From UBA6054 sp963975575 (GTDB lineage: Bacteria; Planctomycetota; Phycisphaerae; Phycisphaerales; UBA1924), in NCBI GenBank assembly GCA_963975575.1, contig CAXBHL010000002.1:504694-568693 (forward strand): 64,000 bases of DNA. Reading direction: 5' to 3'. The notes beneath the pieces are model-generated. The model saw only the letters and a program-made list of their open reading frames with translations, was not told where the DNA came from and ran no database searches. The translations under genes were made by a program, and so were the position numbers. Positions 1 through 8,240 of the stretch are shown here, in pieces (the stretch's first letter is position 1; each line of letters opens with the position of its first letter).

Positions 1-2
1 GC

Positions 3-146
3 TTTATTCAAGCCGATGGCGAAATGTGGATTGAAAGGAATGGATTGAGTGTTTCGGTTCCGTTGCAGGCCAGCAACTCGAACTGCTGCAACCCTCTAAG
101 TGACAACGGCCCCCCATGGGGCAATTTGGGGCCATGCGAATGGTAA
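3..146 (+). CDS. C-terminal end of a secreted protein (partial, runs off left edge)
   Basis: A reading frame is open from the window edge and closes at TAA 144-146, giving 47 residues of a C-terminus. Its stop overlaps the start of the next gene, so the two are probably co-transcribed. The last part contains a CC pair and a later Cys, as in extracellular proteins. Aligned without gaps to the C-terminus of the protein ending at 3026, it shares a sparse pattern (G, K/R, G, S, then NC at the same spacing, about 5 identities in 26). That is weak by itself, but it fits the gene order of a duplicated locus. Function unknown; too short to assign. Confidence 0.45.
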   Translation, partial: FIQADGEMWIERNGLSVSVPLQASNSNCCNPLSDNGPPWGNLGPCEW

Positions 147-880
147 AATCTGTACCTGTGATCGGGACTCTTGCTCTTGCTTGCGTACTTCTTGGTGTCG
201 TCCAGGTGAAGGCTGGCGACACGAGTGAGTGGGATCGGGGTGATGATGCAGCAGTCTGTCGCGACTTTTCCGACGGGCTAGTCGCCAGGTTGGCGAGTGA
301 TTTTGACAAGCAGCAATCGTCGGGCAGGCGGACGCCTTCGATGAATCAGTTTCGACGTCAGTTTGTATGCTCGTCCGATGTGGTCGACGCATCCGTCCTT
401 TTGCCGCAGATTCAAATGTCGCAGGCATTTCTTTCGCACGTGACACGACCAAGCGTTGTTCAGGAAGAGGCAATGAACGTGGTGGTTCAGTTCGGCTTGC
501 GTCGGCATGCGGAACTGCGGCGGGAGATTGCGAGCGTCGAGTTTCCAGAAGGCCCAGATCACCTCTCCGAATTCCAGCCAAGACCCCAGCCCGGCGGCGC
601 GACTGACGGCAGTTTCTCCGACTTCCGGAGCGAAGAAGAGAAGCTGGAGTACGAACGAAACTATCAGCTGATGCTGATCAGAAACGAGTTCAAGGTCTAC
701 AAGTTCTGGTTGGAGCAGGATCTCAGGGTCATCGAGCGAGACCTGTCGCGCTTATTGCTTGTGATCGACTCGGCATGTGACGTTGAGGGAAGGCAGATGC
801 TTCGGCGCATGCTCCGGGAAGCAAGCCTTCCCGGCTTGGAGTACGTTGATCTGTTCGGATTGCCCAATATCGACGACTGA
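134..880 (+). CDS. Secreted helical protein of unknown function (copy 1)
   Basis: About 248 residues. The N-terminus is a clear signal peptide (MRMVKS, a hydrophobic core, then a VKAGD-type cleavage region), so the protein is exported. The mature part is mostly predicted helix with many charged residues, a Pro/Gly-rich hinge near the middle (PRPQPGG) and a long amphipathic C-terminal helix pair. ATG 134 and ATG 140 are both in frame; neither has a strong ribosome binding site, and either overlaps the stop of the upstream partial gene. Base composition is visibly AT-richer than in the window at large. The topology and C-terminal heptad-like pattern resemble the product of 3038-3736, which sits in the same relative position in the second copy of this locus. 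No recognised family. Confidence 0.7.
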   Translation: MRMVKSVPVIGTLALACVLLGVVQVKAGDTSEWDRGDDAAVCRDFSDGLVARLASDFDKQQSSGRRTPSMNQFRRQFVCSSDVVDASVLLPQIQMSQAFLSHVTRPSVVQEEAMNVVVQFGLRRHAELRREIASVEFPEGPDHLSEFQPRPQPGGATDGSFSDFRSEEEKLEYERNYQLMLIRNEFKVYKFWLEQDLRVIERDLSRLLLVIDSACDVEGRQMLRRMLREASLPGLEYVDLFGLPNIDD

Positions 881-943
881 CTGCGTGCAGTCTGCGTTCG
901 ACCGGCTGCCCTGATCCTGCCTTCGGCCAGCGGGATCTGATGC

Positions 944-1075
944 CTACCGCATCGGCAACACCCCCGTCACCGGCACCCGCAGCACCATCGTCGGCAACAG
1001 GTACGCCTGACCGGCGTAGGCGTGCGCCCGCCCCGACACCACCAGTTGGTAAGCGGTTCGGGCGTGATCGAGGAT
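944..1075 (-). pseudogene. Remnant of the 3' end of the gene at 3759-4829
   Basis: Read on the minus strand, 1051-944 encodes the last 35 codons plus stop of a protein nearly identical to the C-terminus of the gene at 3759-4829 (YQLVVSGRAHAYAG against YQLVVSGRVHTYAG). By hand count 93 of 108 bases match without a gap, and 27 of 35 residues match. Similarity fades between about 1052 and 1075, and no upstream coding frame continues. This is a 5'-truncated duplicate left by a rearrangement. The rest of 881-1139 holds nothing else that I can support. Confidence 0.8.
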
Positions 1076-1139
1076 CGAAGAGTTTTTTCGCTCGCCACAG
1101 ATCACTGTTCATGGTACTTTGAATGCGTCGTAAGCCGCG

Positions 1140-3026
1140 ATGCGGGGCCAGCGAAATGGAAAGCTCGTGAAGATACGCCATTTCTCCATCCTCTCATGCT
1201 CTTACCGATCAGGGATCTGTGGCGGTGACCCCGCCGCCGACGCCCACCGCACCATCGCCAACGCCGACCCCACCCTCCGCGGCTTCGCGGCCCAGGTCGA
1301 CACCATGCACCCCGACCTCTGGCTCGACGAGCCCACCCTCCAGATCATCTCCCTGACCAGCAACGGCGTCGGCGGGCCAAACCAAGCCGAGACCGCCATC
1401 AACATCCGCAAGATCAACGGCCAGCCCGCGGGCACCAAGGGCGTGCGCCCCACGCTCGTCCTCGCCGGCGACGTCAACCTCGACGGCAAGGTCAACGCCC
1501 TGGATCTGCAGGAATCCATCGCCCAGCTCGGCACCAACCCCCAGGCCACCGGCGTCATGCCCATCGCCGACCTGAACGAAGACTCCATCATCGACCTGCT
1601 CGATGTGGCCCTGCTGCTCGACGGCTACGGCGGCGAGACCGACATCTACGAAGGCTTGTGGGACGGCAGCCGCCTGCTCGCCGTCGTGGGCGGCTCGGCC
1701 GGCTTCGGCAGCATCGGAGGGGGATCGATCGGCGGGAACTGGGGGCTGGAACCCGGCCGCAGGCCGATCGACGGATGCCTGAGGAGCATGCCCGACGATG
1801 GCGGGCAGGGCCTGGTTCCGGCGCTGCTTCGCCAAGATGGCCAAATCAACTGCAACGACTGCCCCGCATGCGGTCTGCCAGACCCGCTCGATTGCTTCAA
1901 GTGCAGCGGCCCCGGTCGGATCGAAGGCGGCCAGATCACCGCCACGCCCGATCAACCGATGTTGGGAGACACGGTGGTGTTTAGTTGGGACAACTTCATC
2001 GTAACCGGGCGAAGTGACCAGTGCGGCCCTCCCTGCAATGGCAACCAAGCGTGCGATCTTGCCGACTACGTGTTGCAAGGCGACAAGTGGTACATCGATA
2101 AGAAGGACCCAACGTCCGGACAGTGGATCGTACCGCCCTACAAGAGAAGCCATGACATCAATGGTGTGCGTACGAACGATCAGCCGACGGTCATCGGCGA
2201 GGCGTGCGGGGAATACAGATTCCGCCTGGAGTCCGGCGTGGTTGGTCCTCGTGACTCGTGCCCCGGGCTTCCGTCGGTGACGAAAGAAAAGGAGGTTCAA
2301 TTCGCAGATTTCAAAGTTTCAATCCAGAATCAGGTAGCAACTTCAGCTGGCAGTAATCGAACTACAGTAGGACTTCTTGAAAAAACAGATCTTGTAATTG
2401 TTGGCGGTTCATCTGTTGAGTGGCGCCTTAACGGTCGAGTGATTGGTACATACAGTGGAGTAACTTTTGATGCACCGCTGACCGCCGGCACATTCACGGT
2501 AAGTGCCGTCGGGCAAAATGGATGTCAAAGGGACATAGTTTTCAATGTGATTGAGCCAAGTAGTGTTCGTTTAATCGAATTTGGCGAAATACATACTAAA
2601 GGACTTGCAAATGCCGGCTTCTGTGGCTTGGTCGAAGTCCTCCCAACATCCGTCAGTTTTATCGGCGTCTTTATACGAGAGGGCGAAGATTATGCAGACG
2701 GAACAGGCTCGTTTGCACATCTTGATTTCATTCTTCACGAAACGGGAAGCCCAGTGATGGTTGGATCAAACAATTTATTCTACTATGACAGAGTGTTAAC
2801 AACAGCCCGCCCAAACTATGCAGGGGAGTATGTGCCCGGCGTGTTCTTGTGGGATATTCCTGTGGAGTATTTTGCGGGCCGCGATGCGGCTGGTCAGGAT
2901 GTTTTTGTAGAATTCACCACGGCGGTGCATCGTGCTACGGTTGATTCTAGTGGGCGAGTTAAAACTACGAAGGAGGGTTCTAGCTCAGAGTTTGATGTTG
3001 ATAACGATTCTGTCAATTGTCCATAA
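1140..3026 (+). CDS. Dockerin-like repeat secreted protein lacking a proper N-terminus
   Basis: A 628-residue frame. Residues about 28-170 look like the interior of an extracellular protein and contain two calcium-loop repeats of dockerin type (DVNLDGKVNALD and DLNEDSIIDLLD). A Gly-rich linker and a Cys-rich stretch with CNDCPACG follow, and then a beta-rich C-terminal half. There is no signal peptide and no ribosome binding site, and the first 25 or so residues look like out-of-context translation, so the original 5' end is probably lost. Composition changes inside the gene: very GC-rich to about 1960, clearly AT-richer from about 2280 to the end. The stop at 3024-3026 lies within the ribosome binding region of the next gene. 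It may be a rearranged pseudogene or a chimera. Confidence 0.55.
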   Translation: MRGQRNGKLVKIRHFSILSCSYRSGICGGDPAADAHRTIANADPTLRGFAAQVDTMHPDLWLDEPTLQIISLTSNGVGGPNQAETAINIRKINGQPAGTKGVRPTLVLAGDVNLDGKVNALDLQESIAQLGTNPQATGVMPIADLNEDSIIDLLDVALLLDGYGGETDIYEGLWDGSRLLAVVGGSAGFGSIGGGSIGGNWGLEPGRRPIDGCLRSMPDDGGQGLVPALLRQDGQINCNDCPACGLPDPLDCFKCSGPGRIEGGQITATPDQPMLGDTVVFSWDNFIVTGRSDQCGPPCNGNQACDLADYVLQGDKWYIDKKDPTSGQWIVPPYKRSHDINGVRTNDQPTVIGEACGEYRFRLESGVVGPRDSCPGLPSVTKEKEVQFADFKVSIQNQVATSAGSNRTTVGLLEKTDLVIVGGSSVEWRLNGRVIGTYSGVTFDAPLTAGTFTVSAVGQNGCQRDIVFNVIEPSSVRLIEFGEIHTKGLANAGFCGLVEVLPTSVSFIGVFIREGEDYADGTGSFAHLDFILHETGSPVMVGSNNLFYYDRVLTTARPNYAGEYVPGVFLWDIPVEYFAGRDAAGQDVFVEFTTAVHRATVDSSGRVKTTKEGSSSEFDVDNDSVNCP

Positions 3027-3037
3027 GGAGTCGTGTT

Positions 3038-3736
3038 GTGTTCAAGTTAACATTGTTATTGGTTGCGAGCGCGATTTCTCTTGCTGTCGGCGATTCACTT
3101 CCGGGGTATGATCCTGCGGGTCGAATCCTGTCAAATGAGATGAACATCAGGCTCGCCGAGGAGCAGCGGGTCAAAGTCCTTCTTGTTTCCCTGATTCAGG
3201 GGGCAAGTGAAATCGGGAGCGAAGCTGCGCAAGTTGGAGCGTGGCGATCGAGGTTACTCCAACATTCTGATGCAATCGCGCTTACAGAAGCGGCAGGGCC
3301 TGTCTTCATAATGGACACCTGCCAGCGACAACGCATGGGCAACATCTTCGCAGCCAGCTTAATAGTCGATGTCTGGGAGGTTGTGAATCGCGCTGCAAAC
3401 GAATCAGTTCGACCTGATTCGCCCGGGACAGTCAGCGTTTCTCCTCCAGATGAGACCGGATTCCCGCCGGGAGTTTCGCCGGATGAAATACATGATCCAG
3501 AGTTGCGGCAGCAGTACCTGGACGCTATTGCTGAGAACAGAAACATGCTCTATCTCCACCAGCGGGCCGACGAGGTTGATCGGGCTGCGCGCTACTATGC
3601 TGAACAAGCTACGCGAGTAATCATTCTGCTCGCCGACACGATGGATGAGCCTGCCCGTGATAGTTTGCGAACTAGAATTCAAGGAGCTCTACTAAACAAC
3701 TCTGAAAACCTGCTTAAGAAGTTTGACGGTCTCTAA
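3038..3736 (+). CDS. Secreted helical protein of unknown function (copy 2)
   Basis: About 232 residues. GTG 3038 is preferred because AAGGAG lies at 3025-3030 with ideal spacing and the product then begins with a compact signal peptide (MFKLTLLLVASAISLAVGDS). An upstream in-frame TTG at 3017 would bury that signal. The mature protein is helical, with a Pro-rich hinge (SPGTVSVSPPDETGFPPG) followed by a helical C-terminal third. This arrangement matches the product of 134-880, and a gapless alignment of the last 60 residues keeps several Arg, Tyr and Leu positions. The gene is translationally coupled to the dockerin-like gene upstream. It is AT-richer than the bulk of the window. Function unknown. 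Confidence 0.75.
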   Translation: MFKLTLLLVASAISLAVGDSLPGYDPAGRILSNEMNIRLAEEQRVKVLLVSLIQGASEIGSEAAQVGAWRSRLLQHSDAIALTEAAGPVFIMDTCQRQRMGNIFAASLIVDVWEVVNRAANESVRPDSPGTVSVSPPDETGFPPGVSPDEIHDPELRQQYLDAIAENRNMLYLHQRADEVDRAARYYAEQATRVIILLADTMDEPARDSLRTRIQGALLNNSENLLKKFDGL

Positions 3737-3758
3737 CCTGTTTCAATCATGCAGTGGA

Positions 3759-4829
3759 TCACTGCATCGGCACCAGCCCGTTCGCCGGCACGCTGAGCAC
3801 CATCGTCGGCAGCAGGTACGCCTGACCGGCGTAGGTGTGCACCCGCCCCGACACCACCAGCTGGTACGCGTCCCCGTCGATCATCGCGCGGCGTTCGATC
3901 CGCTCCAGCAGCCGGCACGGCAGCACCACCATCGACTGGGCCGCCAGCGCATCGTCCAGGTCGTTGTCGAACACAAACGCCCACGCCCCGGCCCCCGTCC
4001 GCACCATCCGCCCCCGCCGACGCACGATCGGCGTGCCGTCCGGCACCGGGGCCGTCCCCGCCGTTGTCACCCCCGCGTCCCGCCCGCTCCGCACCGGCTC
4101 CACCCGCGCATCGTCCGCCGGGCGTTCGGCGGCCAGTTCTTCCAGCAGCCCCTGCACATCCGGGTCATCCCGCAGCGACGCCGGCTCATCCACAGGCTCT
4201 GTGTCTTCCGCTCCTTCGCCGACCGGCTCGGCCGCCGGCTCCGCCCCGGGCGTTGGTTCCGGCTCGGGCGCCCCCTCGCCCAGCAACGCCGAACTCATCA
4301 GCAGGTGCGACCGCCCGTTGTACACGAACACCTCGCCCGACACCCGCACGCCCGGCTCCTCCCCCCGCCCGGTCACCGCGACCTCCAGACGTTCGAGCGC
4401 CGCGTTGGGCAGCACCAGCATCGGCCGCTCCCCGGCCACGCGGTCCTCCCCCGTGGGCACGAAGATCACCCGCCCGCCGGGCCCGGACACCAGCCGCCCC
4501 GGACGCTCGATCAGGAAACTCCCCTCCGGCAGCCCCGCGGCCCGCAGGCCCACGGCCTCGGCCCAGTCCTCCCCCCCGGTCAACCCCGGACGCACCGGCT
4601 CGGCCACCCGCGACCGCGTCGGCATCACCACCCGGTCCTCCCGATCCACCCGCGGCAGGACCTTCTCCGCCTCGCTCATCCGCTCCGACCGCGCCCCCTC
4701 GGCGTCCTGGGCGACCGCCGCGGGCGCGACCCCGGCCAGGATCCCCGCGCACGCGAAAAGCACCCGCGTCCGGGCCCGGCCCGTGCGGAAATCGGTGCGG
4801 GCGGCGGCGTGGCGGGGGTGCTGGTTCAT
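3759..4829 (-). CDS. Secreted protein with two internal ~85-residue repeats
   Basis: About 356 residues from ATG 4829, chosen because a signal peptide (RVLFACAGILAGVAPAAVAQ) follows. An upstream frame extension adds only Arg-rich translation. The protein is built from two related units joined by a long Glu/Pro/Ala linker. Each unit has a GRxV segment (PGRLVSGPGG; RGRMVRTGAG), then VLPxxxLERxE, then a VSGxxxxYxGxxxLL segment (VSGEVFVYNGRSHLL; VSGRVHTYAGQAYLL). No known family is recognised. A small hairpin (3749-3767) covers its stop codon. The last 36 codons are duplicated as a remnant at 944-1051. The gene converges on the 3038-3736 gene. Confidence 0.7.
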   Translation of the reverse strand: MNQHPRHAAARTDFRTGRARTRVLFACAGILAGVAPAAVAQDAEGARSERMSEAEKVLPRVDREDRVVMPTRSRVAEPVRPGLTGGEDWAEAVGLRAAGLPEGSFLIERPGRLVSGPGGRVIFVPTGEDRVAGERPMLVLPNAALERLEVAVTGRGEEPGVRVSGEVFVYNGRSHLLMSSALLGEGAPEPEPTPGAEPAAEPVGEGAEDTEPVDEPASLRDDPDVQGLLEELAAERPADDARVEPVRSGRDAGVTTAGTAPVPDGTPIVRRRGRMVRTGAGAWAFVFDNDLDDALAAQSMVVLPCRLLERIERRAMIDGDAYQLVVSGRVHTYAGQAYLLPTMVLSVPANGLVPMQ

Positions 4830-4881
4830 GCGGAATGATCTCGGCGATTGGCGGGTTCGTGCCCCAAATCCTACCAGCGCG

Positions 4882-4910
4882 TTGATCCCGGCGGGCAACC
4901 GCTTTATCGT
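4882..4910 (+). promoter_or_regulatory. Candidate sigma-70 promoter of the tRNA-Cys
   Basis: TTGATC (4882-4887) and TATCGT (4905-4910) are separated by 17 bases, each matching four of six consensus positions. The expected transcription start lies about 10 bases before the tRNA 5' end at 4928. Confidence 0.45.
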
Positions 4911-4927
4911 CCCGCTGCCTCAGACCC

Positions 4928-5012
4928 GGCCGTGTGCCCGAGTGGACCAAGGGGGCGGATTGCAAATCCGTTTGGCGAAAGCCAGTCGTGGGTTCGAATC
5001 CCACCGCGGCCT
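4928..5012 (+). tRNA. tRNA-Cys(GCA) with a class II (long) variable arm
   Basis: A complete cloverleaf can be drawn. The acceptor stem is GGCCGTG (4928-4934) with CGCGGCC (5005-5011), and the discriminator base is T5012. The D-arm is CCC/GGG with a G13-A22 apposition and an enlarged loop, as in Ser/Leu tRNAs. The anticodon stem GCGGA/TCCGT holds loop TTGCAAA with anticodon GCA (4962-4964). The T-arm is GTGGG TTCGAAT CCCAC. The variable region (4972-4987) is 16 bases and forms a TGGC-GAAA-GCCA hairpin. Bacterial tRNA-Cys is normally class I with a short variable loop, so this one is unusual. U73 and GCA are the classic Cys identity elements. CCA is not encoded. Confidence 0.9.
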
Positions 5013-5015
5013 TTG

Positions 5016-5051
5016 AGGGCCGGTCCGAAAGGGCCGGCCCTTGTCTGTTTT
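5016..5051 (+). terminator. Rho-independent terminator after tRNA-Cys
   Basis: An 11-bp hairpin with a GAAA loop (5016-5041: AGGGCCGGTCC-GAAA-GGGCCGGCCCT) is followed by TGTCTGTTTT. It lies immediately after the tRNA and before the MoxR gene. Confidence 0.8.
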
Positions 5052-5103
5052 GGTCGCCGCGGCTCGCGTATCGGCCGTCCGTCTTGGCTCATACCATGCC
5101 CCC

Positions 5104-6129
<1,026 letters not shown>

Positions 6130-6149
6130 AGTGAACACGGTCGCAATCC

Positions 6150-6249
6150 GGTGCCGTGCTCTTGGGCTCTGCCAAGAGCACGCGTCTTGATGTGTCATGC
6201 CGCAGTGGACCCCGGTTCGTGCTCTTCGAAGACGAAGAGCACGGCACCG
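6150..6249. repeat. Pair of nested hairpins in a long inverted repeat
   Basis: GGTGCCGTGCTCTT (6150-6163) is repeated in inverse orientation at 6236-6249. Each arm also forms its own hairpin: an 11-bp stem at 6155-6165/6172-6182 and a perfect 11-bp stem at 6218-6228/6233-6243 with an AAGA loop. The whole can fold either as two hairpins or as one long arm. It lies just after the MoxR gene and has no T-tract, so it is more like a mobile palindromic (REP/MITE-type) unit than a simple terminator. Confidence 0.7.
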
Positions 6250-6307
6250 AAACGGGCCTCGTGCGGTGGCTTTGCACCCGCCCGCCCTCCCGTGCGAACA
6301 ATCCCCC

Positions 6308-8050
6308 GTGCGGCTCGCCCTGATCATCCCGTTCCTGCTCGCCGCCGCGGCGTGGGCCCAGGTCCGCCCGGCCGTGGAGCGTGTGGATGCCATCCTGGGG
6401 TACGAACTGCTCGTGCCGATCGTGGTGGAGGACGAGAAAGCCCTGGCCGGCGGGCGCACCGTGCGGATCGCGCTCGACGACGGGCAGGAGCCGGCGGTGT
6501 CGTACTTCCGGCTCGAGCAGGCCGGTTCCACCGAGGCGGGCTGGATCGGGCGGGTGCCGACCTACCGGGCAGTCCCCGGCTCCGAGGCCGCCCGGCGGGC
6601 CGCGCAGCAGCCGGTGGTGACCCCCGGCGTGTGGTACGCGGTCATCGACCTGCCGCTGGAGGCGGTGACGCAGGGGATCTGGTTCGGTTCCGAGCGGTAC
6701 GAGATCAACTGGCTGCCCGACCCCGAGCGTGCATCGCTCGAAGCCGGCGGGCGTCCGCTGTGGGCCTCGCCCGTGCCGCCCGAAGCCAGGGGCAGCCCCG
6801 CGCTGCGTGCGGCCCTCCGCGCCGTCGCGTCCGACCCGTTCCAGGCGTGGCGGGCCCGGCTGGTCGAGGACGGCATCACGCCGACCGGCGGCGAGGACCG
6901 CACCGGCGCATCCGGTACCGACATCGACGCGCTGCGTGAGGATCTGGACACCCGCGAAGGCCAGCGGTTCCTGGACGCGCTCGCACGACAGCACGCGGCC
7001 CGCTGGCAACTGATCCTTGGTCGGCTTGCGCTGATCGATCCCGAGGCCGCGATGCGGATGCGCCGCCAGCTCGGCGGCGTGGTGCGCATCGACGAAACAT
7101 GGATGCCCTTCTGGACGCCCGACTCGCCCGAACTGCGGGCCCTGCAGGCGGACCTGCTCTCGCCGTGGGTGGACGACCAGACCCGCGTGCTCCGCGCTCT
7201 GGGCTGGCTCGACGCCCAGCCCAAGGCCCTCGCCTGGGTCATCGACGACGCGGGGGAGGCCGGGCGCGACGACGGACGCCTGACCACCACGCTCGGCCTG
7301 CTCTCCCTGCCCGCGCGGGACGCGCCGCTGCTGGTTGAGCTGGGCGGTTCCGCCGGCTCGCCGGTGCTCGAGACCGTGCCCGCCCGCGCGATGCGGGTGA
7401 TGAGGACCAGCGTGCCCATGGTGGAGCGGCGCGGGGCGGGCGGGGGCATCCGCACGGTGAGCGTGCCGGTGCGGATCGGTCGCGCCGACACGACGACGGA
7501 CGCGATCGCCACCATCCCCGGCGCCCGGCCCCCCGGCGTGCGGGTCGGCCCGCTGCTGAGCGAATGGACCATGCCCGCCCTGATGGCCGGCGCCCCCGAC
7601 ATCGACGCCCTGCCGCGGGCCGATCGGGCGACGGTGGGCACCATCCGTCGGAGCGGGCGTCCCGGACGCGGGGCAGCGGACACGGGCTGGTCGGTGTTCC
7701 TCGAGTGCGGCGCGCCGGACGACGAGGGGCCCGGCGCTGACGACGCGGTGATCCTCTCGACCGGTCCGCAGACGCTGCCGCGCTGCGTGTGGCGGATCGA
7801 GCGCGACGGCACCGTGCACCGGCTCTTCGGCCCGTCCGATCTGGTCCGCGTGGGCGTCGTCCAGACCCCGGGCGGCTGGGCCCTCGACGCGGAGCTGCCC
7901 GCCGCCGCGATCGACGAGGACGGCGTCCTGCGGATCGGCTTCGTCCGCCAGACCGGCGACGACCGCACGAGCTGGCCCCGGCGCATGACGCCGGGTCAGG
8001 ACAGCCCCGGCCGCCTGCCCGTCGACATCACCCGCTGGTCCGGGTTTTAG
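6308..8050 (+). CDS. Secreted protein of unknown function downstream of MoxR
   Basis: About 580 residues from GTG 6308. This start places a compact signal peptide first (VRLALIIPFLLAAAAWAQV), whereas upstream in-frame sequence is Arg-rich and overlaps the palindromic repeat. The N-terminal ~130 residues look like a beta-sandwich. The middle is helical and Arg/Leu-rich (about 215-300), and the C-terminus (about 460-580) again looks beta-rich, with a DRTSWP stretch suggestive of a carbohydrate-binding-like or DOMON-like fold, which is inference only. It follows the MoxR gene on the same strand, but a palindromic repeat intervenes. No recognised family. Confidence 0.7.
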   Translation: MRLALIIPFLLAAAAWAQVRPAVERVDAILGYELLVPIVVEDEKALAGGRTVRIALDDGQEPAVSYFRLEQAGSTEAGWIGRVPTYRAVPGSEAARRAAQQPVVTPGVWYAVIDLPLEAVTQGIWFGSERYEINWLPDPERASLEAGGRPLWASPVPPEARGSPALRAALRAVASDPFQAWRARLVEDGITPTGGEDRTGASGTDIDALREDLDTREGQRFLDALARQHAARWQLILGRLALIDPEAAMRMRRQLGGVVRIDETWMPFWTPDSPELRALQADLLSPWVDDQTRVLRALGWLDAQPKALAWVIDDAGEAGRDDGRLTTTLGLLSLPARDAPLLVELGGSAGSPVLETVPARAMRVMRTSVPMVERRGAGGGIRTVSVPVRIGRADTTTDAIATIPGARPPGVRVGPLLSEWTMPALMAGAPDIDALPRADRATVGTIRRSGRPGRGAADTGWSVFLECGAPDDEGPGADDAVILSTGPQTLPRCVWRIERDGTVHRLFGPSDLVRVGVVQTPGGWALDAELPAAAIDEDGVLRIGFVRQTGDDRTSWPRRMTPGQDSPGRLPVDITRWSGF

Positions 8051-8240
8051 ACCCACCGGGATCTCCCGCCCTCGTCCCCGCCCCCCTCCCCCCCGGTGAC
8101 CGCTTCCTCGAAACCGTGGGGCGGAAACCGGCGTATCGGTGGTCATCGGGCCGGGTTCTCCGGCCCCGATGCCGGTTTGCCGGCACGCTGAACCATTCCT
8201 CCCCCCCACGACGCCCCGTCCGCCAGACCCGGAGCCGCCG

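Noticed and set aside
1209..2300. Minus-strand frame of ~360 codons inside the dockerin-like gene
   Set aside because: Asp/Gly/Val-rich product without motif; the plus strand shows calcium-loop repeats.
3749..3767. Terminator at the end of the 3038-3736 gene
   Set aside because: An 8-bp hairpin exists but no T-run follows on either strand, so it was left as a note only.
3723..5016. Overlapping plus-strand frames rich in Arg/Pro/His over 3759-4829
   Set aside because: The minus strand encodes a signal-peptide protein with internal repeats, whereas the plus frames have no folding features and run into the tRNA.
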